This document shows, one piece after another, positions 10,160 to 22,240 of a DNA stretch of 64,000 nt. The number at the start of each line of letters is the position of its first letter. Within the stretch, counting starts at the first letter, position 1. The DNA lies in contig NC_065571.1 in the NCBI RefSeq assembly GCF_937616625.2, positions 17,114,501-17,178,500 of the forward strand, in the 5' to 3' direction. The stretch comes from Mercurialis annua (taxonomy: Eukaryota; Streptophyta; Magnoliopsida; Malpighiales; Euphorbiaceae). The translations under genes and the position numbers were made by a program. The notes under the pieces were generated by a model. The model was not told where the DNA came from and did not search any database. It saw nothing but the letters and a program-made list of their open reading frames with translations.

Positions 10160-11605
10160 TTTGGATATTTGAATCTTAATTGTCACATACCTTTTTTATC
10201 AAAATAAAATATAATTTCATAACCCATTTAATCCTGTTATCATTAAATTGTTTTTCAATTGCATGGTGACAAAACATTTATTAATCACAATATCATTTAA
10301 TTTAGCTTAATTGCTGAAAAATAAAATTATTCACAATATTTTTACATATTATGATAAAATTTATTTTATCATAATAACTGTATTTTTAATATACAGTGAC
10401 AAAACAGTTTTTGTCAAAACCCATTGTCACAACAAACACAATTAATTGCTATAGTGACAAAAATATTTGACACAATATTTAATTATCACAACATTACATA
10501 ATTTTAATTAATTGCTGCAAAATAAAATTCGTCACAAAAGTCTTTAAATATTATGCTAAAATTTATTTTATCATTATAACTGTATATATTTTCTATTTTA
10601 CCATTTATTTTCTGCAATTAGTTTCTCTTTCTCTATTTTGTGTGTATTTTGTATTTCATAATGTTGACATATGGCCGACAAACGGTTCATTTACGGTTAT
10701 TATAACTATAGTTTAAAATACAGGCACAAAACATTTGTTTTGGCAAAATACTTCGTCACAACAATATATTTACTTTTTTATATAGTGACAAATAAATATG
10801 ACACAATAAACTATAAATATTTTGTGTTTTATAAGGTTAACATAAGGTTTACAAAAGGTTCACTTTAAGTTATTATAACTGTCTTTTTAAAATACCGGCA
10901 CAAAATATTTGTTTTGACAAAATATTTTGTCACAAAAACAAATTTACTTTTTTTATTGACAAATAAATTTGACGCAATAAACAGTAGTGGAAATAGTGTT
11001 TTTCGAATTATTATTTAACATATATATTTTCTGCAATTCCTTTTTCATTCTCTATTTTGTGTTTATTTTGTTTTTTATTAGGTTGACATCCGGTTCATAT
11101 ACAGTTGTTATAACTGTAGTTTTAAAATACGGAAACAAAACATTAGTTTTGGCAAAATACTGTCACAAAAACATATTTACTTTTTTTTAGTGACGACAAA
11201 ATTGGACACAATATTAATTTATTACAATATCATTTATTGGCAAAATACGTTGTCACAATAAACATAATTAATTTTTATAGTGACAAAATATATCTAATAG
11301 CTACAAAATAAAATTTGTCACCATCTTTTTAAATATTATGATAAAATTTATTTTGTCATAATAAAAATATTTTAAATTACGGCGACAAAACATGTTTTTG
11401 TCAAAATAGTTAGTCACAATAAACATAATTAATTTTTATAGTGATAAAAATGGTTGACACAATATGTATTTGTCACAATATCATTTCATTAAACTTTCAT
11501 TGTGACAAAATATTTTTTTTTGTCACAACTAACCTATTTATTATGACAAAATATAGTTTGTCACATATTTTTTTGTCACAAGAAGCCAAATTTTTTGTAG
11601 TGTAG
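10160..11605. mobile_element. CACTA-type non-autonomous element, right end
   Basis: The region is packed with TGTGACAAA/TTTGTCACA phrases in both orientations, the usual look of CACTA sub-terminal repeats to which the transposase binds. It ends at 11602 with TTTTTTGTAGTG, the reverse of CACTACAAAAAA, followed by TAG (possible 3-bp target duplication, 11603-11605). There is no transposase. The left terminus was not located and the ACTCGA cluster at 9675-9955 may or may not belong to it. Confidence 0.65.
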
Positions 11606-11639
11606 GTTGAATGTATATCCTAGGTATTTATCTTATTAA

Positions 11640-12026
11640 ATTCGTATTAATTACTGTATGCTATACGAAAATGCGTAAAAAGGTTGTTTTGGTACCCGAA
11701 AGTATTAAAAACGACTTTTAGAACCCCAAGGGTTTGTGGATGGTCAATTTAGTCCATCAAACTTGTAAATTGGCACATAAACCTCTAAGATATTGAAATT
11801 AGTCTAATTTCTTAGACTTACATTACAATTTCTTTAGACTTTTATAGCCTATTTGCAACTGATAATATCTTAATCCCTCAAGTTTGCAACTATGCACTAA
11901 TCACGTCTTCTTGAATTCAAACAAACGGATCGATAACTTGTCACTCGGACAAATTTCTTTAGAAATCATCATCGGACACTTCAGTCCCTTATCACTTTTT
12001 ACCTGCCCGGAAAATAGGTGTCTACA
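11640..12026 (-). mobile_element. LTR start fragment of the E7 (Tat-like) family
   Basis: Read on the minus strand from 12026, the sequence begins TGTAGACACCTATTTT and then GGTAAAAAGTGATAAGG, matching the beginning of the LTRs at 12564 and 49901. Homology fades near 11640-11690. It is a 5' part of an LTR in opposite orientation to the neighbouring solo LTR. Confidence 0.75.
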
Positions 12027-12563
12027 AAGTGCATCACATTATCCCAGATCGTCACCTCTATTTATTCTTCTAATTAGTAAAGAGTTACTAATGAACGGTG
12101 GTCGTGAGTCTCAAACTACTCGATGGAAGATCAAAATAAAATATGGACACTCAAAGGTTGAGTAGGTCGAACAAGTAATGCTATATGACTTATATATGGT
12201 ATTTCATATAAGTCAATATAATGTCAACTACTTCACGATTGTACATATAAGTTCTTAACTTGTGGTGACACGACTATCTTATATATAAGTGATTAGAGTT
12301 TAATAATCCTTATCCCTAGATCTTTCACGAGCTAGGATACAGGATGTGTTGGCCCTAGTTAGTTATATTTAGAGATATGTGCTCAGCCCAAGAGGATTCA
12401 TTACTCCGAATGAACGGGATAAGATTCTATGCTATCACAAATTATTCTTGATGGATGAATTCCTAGCTAGAAGAATATGAATTGTTTAGAAGGATTTCTA
12501 ATACTAGAAAGTTGTTTCTAATATAATTTATATTTATCAAGACTTAGCATTGAGAGATGAGGT
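12027..12563. other. spacer, possibly older retrotransposon DNA
   Basis: No gene is recognised. Together with 15021-16216 it forms the pre-insertion sequence around the solo LTR. The look (runs of Copia-LTR-like sequence) suggests an older decayed element, but no ends were found. The last five bases, GAGGT (12559-12563), are the left target duplication of the solo LTR. Confidence 0.35.
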
Positions 12564-15020
12564 TGTAGACACCTATTTTTGGACAGGTAAAAAGTGATAA
12601 GGAACTGAAGCGTCTAATGACGATTTCCAGAGAAATCCTTTCGGCTGACGATCTTTCGATTTGCTTGCTGGAATCTAAGCGGGTATAGTCTGTTCACAGT
12701 CATGAACTTGAAGGATTAAAACGTAATTAGGCGTAAATAGCCCATAAAAATACAAAGAAATTGTAATCTAAGTCTAGAAATTGGACTAATGGCCATATCT
12801 TAGAAGTTTATGGGCTAATTTACAAGTTTTATGGACTAGAATTAACCATATCCAAACCCATAGGACTTTAGTAGCCTTTTTGACACTTTTAGGCACCAAA
12901 ACTAACTTTTAGCACCTTTTTGCTTAACCACTAAGTATAAATACAAATTTAATAGATAAAATCCTAATTAAATAATTAAAAACCTAATCTTAATCTTAGA
13001 AGCATATCACTTAACACTTCTTCAACCCTAATCAAACTCTAGCTAGGTAAATAGTAATTCAAAGCTAACTGAACCTCTAGCTAACCATAAGTCATACCCT
13101 TGCCATTATAAATGTACCCCTAATTATCCTAGCCAGGGGTGGCACACAAACCCTAGAAAATTAGACAGTAAAATTAGGCCACCACACACACACACACACA
13201 ATCACCGGTCTAGAAGCACTAAGATCGTTTTGATTGTCCAAGAACGCAAGCCCTACACAGATTCGAAGCTGGATTCTGCATCCACTTCGTCAGCAAACGA
13301 GCCAAGGACTCAAACCGGTAATTCTGAGGACCCTCTTATTATATTTCTTTGATTTGCCATAAAATATATGCATAATTGCCATGATTATTGAATTTAATAA
13401 TTTAGGATGCATGTTTATTCTTTTCATTGCTTTTGCCATTAAAATAGCCATATTAGCTAATTCGATGCTTTCAATAAATTGCCATGAATTCGATGAAAAA
13501 CATGTTGATCACTATAATTAGCTGTTTTTAATGTTCAAAACCAGAAAATAATCAATTAAGTGCCTTAGAATGTATGTTTCCAGGTGTTTTTAAGTGTTTT
13601 TTTGCCATGAAAAAACCTATTTTCGAGTTGCTGTCCAGAAAAATAAATTTATTTAGATGATTTTTAAACACTCTGATTATGCCATATTTGGATTCCTTGT
13701 TCGATTTTATGCGGTTTTGACTACTTTTGCATGAGAAACGGAGTTAAAATGAGTGAGAACGAAGCAAAACAAAATCCCGGAAAATTGCTGCAAATCAAAC
13801 CGCCGCCGCCCCAAGAACCGACGCCGCCACCGGAATAAAGTGGCGGCGAGGCCACATCATCCTGCCGGCGCCGGAAGGTTACGCTGGCGCCGTGCTCCTC
13901 CTTCGTCAGCTCCCCAGATTCGCTCCCAGATCCTCCAGACTTTGATCCGAACTTCAAAATGTTTTTTCGGACTCATCCGGACTCCAAATCAGGCCCAGTT
14001 TGATCCCAGACGTAGATAATTTAAAGTAGAAACATATTCTGTATTGTAACGGGCCATACCCGATGTAAACCGGACTCAGAAGTCCGAATATGTAACATAG
14101 TGTATAAAGCGGGCCCACAAGCCCGAGGCCCAGCAACTTTCAGATACGATCTGGGCTAACCCGAACTCAGAATTGACTCCGGATCAAATCAGTAGAACCG
14201 GATCGATGAGACGCACAACTCCTGTGATCTGACCGAGAGCCCATTCTGACCAGACCGATGGTCAAAACCCGCGCGAGTGCCAGGTACTCAGTCAACGAGG
14301 TTAAAAAGTATCTCTAACCTTATATGTATATCCAACTGCCCCTAAGCATTCCAACACTATTTATCGCTTTCCAAATGCATTCCAAATCAAATAATAACCG
14401 GTTAAAGGACTAATCACCTAAAATTATCCCATTAATGCAATTCGAGCCCATCATTTAGACATAATAGGACTAATACGAAAAAGTAGCAACGGTTGTATAG
14501 GTTTTTCAAGATCACCTAATAAAATCAATCAATCACACTTATACATCCGGTTTTTAGGGTTTGTGTATGTAATCAATCCAGACCAGTCAGACTTATACCT
14601 ATTTGTTAGAAACCTCTAAGGTTAGATGTATGCTCAGGAGTACCTGCTACTTGCCTCAAATGCTAGTCCAGATCGAGTCATATGCGAGTCAAACATGTTT
14701 ACCGCTTTCATACTTGTTTATGTACAGCTTTCATATCCTGTGAACTGCATATATTGTTGAGATGAGATATAAAACGAATATGTCTAGTAAATAAAGCCGG
14801 TTAACGATAAGCCAAGAACAAGAGTCTCGGGGAGGTCCACGAACCCTAGTCTTTGGTCCGATGGACGATAGTCTTACCGGAGGCGAGTAAGGCTATCTAG
14901 TCGGTTAAAAGGCATTTCTTATTTGAACTAGGTGGCGACTCCATTTTTCAAACCATTTCTAAATCAAGAAGTCAGCCATAAGCCTTAAGCGAGCGGTCCC
15001 CGAACCCCGCTCCGCTCACA
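12564..15020 (+). mobile_element. solo LTR of the E7 (Tat/Ogre-like) family
   Basis: It begins TGTAGACACC and ends CCGCTCACA, co-linear with the 5' LTR of E7 (49901-52333). It is flanked by GAGGT on the left and GAAGT on the right, a 4/5 match to a target duplication. No primer binding site or internal sequence follows, so this is a solo LTR left by LTR-LTR recombination. It contains a (CA)n run near 13183-13200 and a GC-rich palindromic stretch at about 13800-13890. Confidence 0.85.
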
Positions 15021-16216
15021 GAAGTCATATGATCGAGACATTTAGTGTTTGACTACCCGTGACACTAGTCGAGATCAGAATCTTGTAATAAAAGGAATTT
15101 TAATGTACGCTAATCATGAACATTGGTTCATTAGAATGCATTGAAATATTCATTTCTATTTCGGAGACGCGATATGTTGCTATACGGCACTCATGATTTA
15201 CGAGATTAATAATTATAAGGGATTTTAATTACTAAAGATAAGAAAGTCTTTTATTATATCTCTCTCGTTTTCATCTATATATGAATCTAGTTTTTTTAAA
15301 CACAATAAGGTGTGTAACCGATTGTTTTACGAGAGATCAAATTTGAAATAGATACTAGCATATCACAAAATTTGATGTAAGTTGAAAACAAAGTTCAATT
15401 TAGAGACTAATTTGTAAGAGTTGTCAATTAGTAGAAACCTAATTGTTACATTAGCTAAGTTTAGTGGTTAGTGGCCTAAAAGTTATTAATTAGTGTAAAT
15501 AATCACACTCAAGCACTAATCCAAGTTAATGGAATTATCCATGTAGGATATCCACTAAATGCATTATAAATATGAACTTAGACTAAGAGTTAGTCTATGC
15601 ACATAAGTTCTTTTTATAGGAACACATAAACTAGTTATGTGTCTTATGTTGGCAATGCATAAGCAAATCATGTGACACTTAACTTAATATGTGTCTTAAG
15701 AGTTAGGGTTTCTCTAAAAACTCCACTAACTCTTTCCTATATGAAGAGAGAAAATATGGATGTAACAACATCTCTTTCATACATGAGATTACTCTATGAT
15801 TGTGAATCAAAGGAAAACCTAAGATAGCAATCTTTGAGAAAGATTCAATCATGTGCTTGTTGAGGTTAACAATGGCTTTAAGTTATTAAACATTTATAAG
15901 CATAACTTGAAGTAGTTCAAGTGGTAGCTTTGAGAAAGCTATGGTTACTTTTCATAGACCACAAAGGCAATTAAAAGCTTGGAGAAGTTTTAAAGCATCC
16001 AAACAAGGAGGTGAACATAGTGAGAGTCGAGCATTGGGTCACTCGACAAGAGGAACTCGAGCGGATCATTTAGGGCAAGAATTCAATCGGAAGCATGTTC
16101 GTGTGGACGAGTTTGAGGTCACCGTACTTTACGTACTATAAGAATGATTAGAAAACTGACATAGGTATTCTTCTTGATTCCACGATGCTAGTTATTAAAA
16201 CTAGATGATACGTTGA
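15021..16216. other. host DNA left of the Athila insertion
   Basis: No gene or transposon end was recognised. It has a Copia-LTR-like look. A 66-codon open stretch at 15941-16141 has no recognisable homology. The last five bases, GTTGA (16212-16216), are the left target duplication of the Athila element. Confidence 0.4.
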
Positions 16217-17650
16217 TGATAGGAGTAGAATTACTTCTATATTACCGTTGTTTTACGAGTTATTTACGTGTGTTTAGTGATTATTTTTATGTATATCGGG
16301 TCTCATTTCTTATTTGAGCGTTTCAGGTACTACCACGTAGATTTCACGGAGTTCCGGACCAAATCAGAGCAATACGGTGCAGTTTAAGCAAGACCGGAGT
16401 CGTATAGGTTTTCCGAGTTAGTTTTGGAGCTGTTTCAGAAATTTGGCCTGAGGGAAGATGGAAGGCACGATGGAGGCAACGTATCTCGCATCGTGCCCAG
16501 GTTATTGTGCATTTTTAAGTAGAAGGGAAGACGGAAGGGAAGATGGAGGCAACGTGCCTCGCATCGTGCCTTAAGAAAAATTATGTTGAGTTGAAAGGCG
16601 GGATGGGTCCAACGCGCCTCCCATCGTGCCCTAGCTGCTAGACTGACCAAATTTATGTTTTGACCTCGTTACTTCATTCTGATGCTTAATTTATGAAGGG
16701 GCAACTTCAGCACTTCACCAAATACAAAACTAAGACTGACAACGGGTATATATAGTGGTTTTTACAACCAAATTAGGGTTCGCTTACCATTGTATTTGAC
16801 TAAAAACAGTAGATTAGCTTAATTTGAGTTTCGTTCATCGTTCATTATTTATTTTCTGGATTATTCGACGAGATTATATTTTGGGAATCGAGCGACAGAG
16901 GTACGGTGATTTTTGAGAGATCATTAATTATTGTAACCTTAAGAACTATGAATTCCTTCTTATTGATTGTTGAATTTCCCTTAGTTATGAGTAGCTAAAC
17001 CCTTAATTGGGGATTATTGACTGAATTATGTTTACTTAACGGAATTGGGTTTATGGATTATTATTCAGTTGTATGTTAATTGTTGTTTTTAGTGCTTAGT
17101 TTAATATGATCACTTAGACAATTGCCTTGTATTTTGTTTTGACTCGAGAGAGCTAAATTGAAATAGACCATAACACTTAACAACATAGGAATTAATTACG
17201 CGAGAGTGAATTAATGAATACGTGTTTTTAGGGTTTGGTTAATAAACGCTATTTTAATAGTTAATTAGGTTGATTATAACACGAGAGTGAGGGATTGGCC
17301 AAATAGTTGGTGTGTGTGCGTTTTTTACTATAGCGACTTGTGAGAGCGATATAGGTGGTTTCGACTAGCCTGAACTGTAGTTAAAACAACTAAATCCATA
17401 ATCAATTTGTTGAATAACATAAGTATTGTTAATAATCCCTGATTTCCTTCTCATATAGTTTATTCTCAGTTTAATTTCAGCCTTAATTAATTTCAGCTAT
17501 TAGTTTATTTGATACATTAGTTTAATTTAGCTTTTAAGATTACATACCTCAATCTGAATTATCTTTTTAACTATCCAAATCGAGTCTCCTAACTAGTTAT
17601 CTTTAGAAGCTTTCTATGTGGGTACGTACGCTTGCGTATTTTTACCTACA
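16217..17650 (+). repeat. E3 Athila 5' LTR
   Basis: It starts TGATAGGAG and ends TTTTTACCTACA. It has a TATA-like TATATATAG at 16747-16755. The palindromic GGCACGATG...CATCGTGCC segments (16464-16630) lie 110-290 bp upstream of it, which places them in U3. Confidence 0.9.
16464..16630 (+). promoter_or_regulatory. palindrome array upstream of the E3 TATA-like box
   Basis: Three related units occur. The first has arms GGCACGATG (16464) and CATCGTGCC (ending 16497). The second contains GAGGCAACGTGCCTC and CATCGTGCC. The third ends CCATCGTGCC. The 3' LTR carries the same array with a roughly 11-bp deletion in the third unit. A role as enhancer or protein-binding array is inference from position. 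Confidence 0.6.
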
Positions 17651-17656
17651 AGTTTT

Positions 17657-17674
17657 TGGCGCCGTTGCCGGGGA
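17657..17674 (+). other. E3 primer binding site
   Basis: TGGCGCCGTTGCCGGGGA lies six bases after the 5' LTR. It is the tRNA-Asp-type primer site typical of Athila and related plant Ty3 elements. Confidence 0.9.
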
Positions 17675-17792
17675 AAGCATATTTTTAACATCTAAGTTAG
17701 GATAGCTTGGCTTGTTTTAGTTTTTAGTTTTTTTCTTGTTTTACGCGTGTGGTTTGTTGATTGTGTTATTTCAGGTACCCTTCTCATAGTTT

Positions 17793-18460
17793 ATGCATAA
17801 TACACGACGCAAAGTATTATCGTTAGAACCCTTTCAACAAGATCTCACAACCTTTGAGCACAGTGTCCGAAAGTCATCTCAGTCAGCTCTAAGAAATATT
17901 AATATGGCTGACGAAGATGGTGTTCCACCTGGGTTAAACCATGTGGTGGATAACAGAGTGATCCCCCAAGAGTAGAATGCGCAGGATAACAACCGCCGTA
18001 GACAACCAACTCTGATGGAGTTCTTTCAACCGAATGTGGGCAACACTACTCATGGTTACTTTGCACATCATGTGCAGGCAAACCACTATAAGATCAAGAC
18101 AAATGTCATTCAGCTGATAAAAGCGCGCTGTCAGTTCTATGGGCTACCTAGTGACGAGCTGAATCAACATAACTCCTATTTCCTAGAGGTGTGCAGTATG
18201 TTCAAACTCAGCAACATGACAGAAGATGAAGTTTGGTTGCGCTTATTCCCGTTTTCTCTGAGGGATAAAGCAAAGGGTTGGTGTCATGCTTTACCACGAT
18301 TTGGCATCGATACATGGTCGGACTTGGCAAATGCATTCTTGAAAAAGTTTTTTCCCATGGTGAAGATTGTGAAGTTGACTAGAAAGATCATGCTTTATCA
18401 ACAACTTAATGGAGAATCATTTTATGATTCTTTGGAGTGATTCAAGGAGAATCATTTTAT
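17793..18460 (+). pseudogene. Athila gag, N-terminal part
   Basis: The frame from 17793 reaches ADEDGVPPGLN and continues in the same frame past a single TAG (17973-17975) into MEFFQPNVGN. The retrotransposon gag core follows, with VIQLIKARCQFYGLPSDELN, FKLSNMTEDEVWLRLFPFSL, RDKAKGW and FLKKFFP, diagnostic of Athila capsid. A TGA at 18438-18440 replaces the usual Trp after SLE. Homology ends within a few codons, at a 15-bp sequence (GGAGAATCATTTTAT) present at 18411-18425 and again at 18446-18460. Beyond that the DNA belongs to another Athila copy. The gag is therefore broken by two stops and a junction; its C-terminal part resumes at 21648. Confidence 0.88.
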
Positions 18461-20105
18461 TTTGCTTTTCTTTTGGTGTGTTTTTATTTTATGTTTTTGT
18501 TTTATTTTGTTTCTGTAGGATGTTGCTTTTACTTTTGTTGATGAACCCGTGGGGTGTATCTATATGATCCTATGTTGTTGATGTTCGTTTTTATACTTAC
18601 CGTGCTTTATTGTTCAGTTTGTGTTAATTCCATGATTAGATGCCGAGTCGGAATTGTCAAAACTTTAGTGTTTTCGTCTCCCCTAATTAATTAGTTGGTA
18701 AATTTTGGTTTTTAAGTTTGAACAACTTGTTGAGAATGACAGTTAAATAACGTGCCTTTTAGCCGACATAAATTAATAGGACCGAGGTGAAAATCTGTAC
18801 TTTGCAAACGCTGATTTATGTTGAAAGTCGTGATTTAGGGCATTAAAGCTTGACAAGAACATTGTTGAACATTTTATTTTCTGAGCATTTAAACAGGATG
18901 TATAGCGAATCACGGAACATTAACCCAATTTTGAGATGTTTTGAGCTTTATTGAGCATATATTTTTTATGTCTCATTTTATTATGGTGTGAGTCAATATT
19001 TGTTAGTTCTCTAGAATTTGCTAGGTGTCCACAGTAAAATTACAAAAATTGATGAAATAACTTGAAAATGATAATGGCACTTAGGTTTACCCATTTCTTC
19101 AGACCACTTAAAAAGCCTACCTTATTTCCCTTAGTTAACCAAGTTGAACCTTAGCCTATTTTCTTGTTACACCGACTGTTGCACCTTACTTTTCTCATAT
19201 TCCTCTTTCTACCCGTTTGGCTTGATGCAATTATGATTTGTGCAAAGAACTAGTGTGAGGATGTATAACATCCTAAGCTCGAGATTATCTGTTATTCTCT
19301 TGTAAATATTGTCTGCCTTTGAAGTTCAGAAAAATGAAAAGAGTTGAAAAGGCCAAGAAAAAGAAAGAAAACACAAAAACAGAAAAGAAAAAAAATATAT
19401 GAGCTTTAAAGATAAAAATTCAAAGCAAAATGGACTTAAGGCGTAAAAAGTGAAAGAAAAAGAGAAGTGTATCTATTAGTGAGTTGTGTTTCATTGTTTT
19501 AGTTCTTGCTTCTTGAATGATTGTATCAAGTCAACTTAACGTTGTTCAGTTTACCTGTACCATACCCTGACCTAAGCCCAGTTACAACCCTGAAAAGTCC
19601 ATGTTGATTCTGGTTATTTGATTTAATTAGTAGTGGAATTGTGGACTATTGGCAAACCTATGGTAGAATTGCATGTATTGACAGGAGAGCTTCAGTTTAC
19701 TACCCTTAAACACTTGTATGTGCGAGAGTGCCTTGTGAGATTCATGTTTCGTGATTTTTATTTGGTTTGCTATATATTTTGTTTTTCCGCTCAGAACCTG
19801 ATTTTCACTATTGTTCTGAGAATGTTTAAATTGCCTTAGTGATCGCAGCGATTCAGAAATTATGCAGGAGTGAGTATAGCTGAGTAGTCTCGGTGCTATT
19901 GGTTTATGTGTGAGCATTTGGCACTGTTATTTGACGTTATTCTCTCTATGTTGTTCTGCTTAAACGCCTGTATTTTGACTGATTCATTAGCTAGGGGAGT
20001 ATGTAAATTCTTTAGTTTTGTTATTCTGGCAAGGTTATCTGTGTCGTTGTATGGCATTATTCTGTGTTTACTTGAGGACAAGCAAAAGGTAAGTGTGAGG
20101 ATGTT

Positions 20106-21642
20106 TGATAGGAGTAGAAATACTCCTCTCTTGAGGTGTGTTTTTGACTCGGTAATTGCCTATTTTGATTATTTTATCGGTGTTTTATTTTCTTATTATT
20201 ACTTTGAGCTTTTCAGGTAACATATGCAATTATAGCGAGCATCAGGGTGTTTTTGGTGAAATTCAGAAGTTGGGGGTCAGAAAGCATACTGGAACAGAAT
20301 TGGAGGGCCAAAAAGCAAATTGTCCTAAGGAAGAAATAAGGAGTGTGTGATCGCACACTCCCTTGAAGAGCCAAGTGTGCGATCGCACACAAGTATGCGA
20401 ACGAGGAATGATGATTCGAGCTCTTCACGAGCTAAATTGAAGTTATAGAAGCTTCACCATAAAAATTTGTGGCCAAGTAGAGGGGTATGCGTTCGCACAC
20501 CCCATGAGAAAAAGGGAGTGTGCGTTAGCACACTCCCAAGTGAAGGAAGAGTGTGGGTTCGCACACTCTCTTGTGTGCGAACGGACACTATGTGCTGAAT
20601 CGTTTTTATTTGGACAAAAATGTCCCTGTTCGTCAGCAATATCCAACAAGTTTAGAGGGCACTTCTGGGATTTCATCACCGCTCAACCTAAATACATCAG
20701 AACATTGGGAGCCGTATAAATACTATACTTAATCATTGTAATAGGGTTCGCGTAATTTTTGTATTAGACAACAAACCCTAGTTTCTTAGTTTTCTATTCG
20801 TTTTCGCAATTGGATTCATCGTTGATTATTATTTTCTATTGCAATTATTATTAGATTACTTCGAACAAGGTACGATTGATTTTAATTTCATATTCAGTAT
20901 TCAATTTAATCTTAGAATGAGTTCTTTAATTATTATTTTTAGTTATTCTATTATTATGTCTAGCTAAACCCTTCATTGGGGATAATTAATCAAAATTATG
21001 TCTGTTTAATTGAATTGGATTTATGGGTTCTTGTTCTTGATGGGTTTTAATTATTGTGCTTAACGCTTAGCCTAAACTGATCACTTAGTCTATGCCATAT
21101 GTTTTAGTTTTAGCTCGAAAGAGTAAAATTGGAATAGAACAATATAATTAAGAACGCAGGAGTTGATTGTGCGAGAGTGAATTAACGAGTGCAGGTTCTT
21201 TGAATTTGCTTAACAACCATTAAATTGATTTATACATAGGTTAATCATTGTGCGAGAGTGAATAATTAACCTAGTATTAGTTAGTTTAATGCTTTTGCCT
21301 GTAATTCCTCGAGAGAGAATTTTAGGTGCTTTAGATTAGTTCGAACCTCATCAGAACAATAGAATCCATAACCCGAATCAAGTAAACAGCATAACGAAGA
21401 TTGATAATCCCTGCTTTTCCCATTATTGTTAAAACATCATTTGAATTACAGCTTTAGTTTACTTAACTTACAATCATTAAATTCTGTCTTTTAAATTACA
21501 CAACAAACAAAATTATCTTTTCGACTATTCGAATCGAGTCTTTTAACTGGTTGTCTTTAGAGCTTTCTCTATGGGTACGATATCCGGACTTCGCAGTCTG
21601 TATTACAAGTTGGCTACGTACGCTTGCGTATTTTTACCAACA
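20106..21642 (+). repeat. E4 Athila LTR
   Basis: It starts TGATAGGAGTAGAAAT and ends TTTTTACCAACA. A TATA-like TATAAATA lies at 20715-20722. Candidate right target duplication AGTAA follows at 21643-21647, but the left partner is lost. Confidence 0.85.
20341..20592 (+). promoter_or_regulatory. array of GTGTGCG-type palindromes in E4 LTR
   Basis: At least five palindromes lie 120-370 bp upstream of the TATA-like box: GAGTGTGTGATCGCACACTC (20341-20360), a perfect GTGTGCGATCGCACAC (20375-20390), and near-perfect versions centred near 20491, 20526 and 20560. Spacers between them are unrelated in sequence, so the palindromes themselves are the repeated unit. Confidence 0.7.
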
Positions 21643-21647
21643 AGTAA

Positions 21648-22240
21648 CTGCGAGGTATGTGGGGAGTATGGCCATGTGTCGAACGACTTTTATGTATTGC
21701 CTCAGCCTATCAATGAGCAAGTCAACTTTGTGGCAGGACAGAGGCCAGGCAATGATCCATATGCCGTCACTTATAACCCAAGTTGGAGGAATCACCCGAA
21801 TTTCTCATGGAAGGATAATGGGGGCAATGCCAACAATCAGGCGGGTCCAAATTTTCAAGGAGGACAAAGGCCACAACAGAATTAGGAAAACTTCCAGAAT
21901 CAGGGGAATTTCCAACATCAAAACAATAGGCCATAACATCCACCTGGCTTTCAGCAGAGAGAGCAAGGAGAGTCGCTTCATAGCAAGGTGGACAAGATGA
22001 TGGAGTTAATGTTGAAAAAGGAAGCGGAGACGCAGCCAACTTTAAGAAATTATGCTGCTACTATCCATAATCTTGAGTTGCAGAACCATCAAATGCCAAA
22101 GCACAGCAGACACAAAATCAGAGGGGTTTACCATCCAATACTGAGGCCAATCCAAAAGAGCAAGTCAAGGCGATAACACTGAGGAGTTCAAAAGTGTTGC
22201 ATGAACCTCATGTAGAGAAGGTTGTAGTAGAGTCAGAGAA
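21648..22240 (+). pseudogene. Athila gag C-terminal part (E3)
   Basis: It resumes with a zinc knuckle CEVCGEYGHVSNDF, in which the spacing CX2CX4HX4 is kept but the last Cys is replaced by Phe. The Athila-typical NDPYAVTYNPSWRNHPNFSW follows. Stops occur at 21883-21885 and again near 21933, and the frame shifts. In the third frame the tail RGLPSNTEANPKEQVKAIT and TLRSSKVL is recognisable. Element E2 is inserted after GAGAA at 22236-22240; the coding sequence continues at 40122. Confidence 0.88.

Larger units (their letters stand above)
18461..21642 (+). mobile_element. E4: 5'-deleted Athila copy inside E3 gag
   Basis: The internal part (18461-20105) is co-linear with the 3' untranslated region of E3 (about 41450-43182): both share the stretch around GTTAACCAAGTTGAACCTTAG-like sequence, the phrase CTAGTGTGAGGATGTA and the end CTTGAGGACAAGCAAA. 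It runs into a purine-rich priming tract (AAGTGTGAGGATGTT) and a complete LTR. There is no 5' LTR, primer site or coding region, so the 5' part was lost by deletion. After the LTR the host gag resumes. The LTR belongs to a different subfamily from the E3 LTRs. Confidence 0.8.

Noticed and set aside
13721..14136. Proline/arginine/glycine-rich frames on both strands
   Set aside because: They lie in the GC-rich palindromic part of the solo LTR (12564-15020), repeated in the E7 LTR at 51024-51320 without frame conservation.
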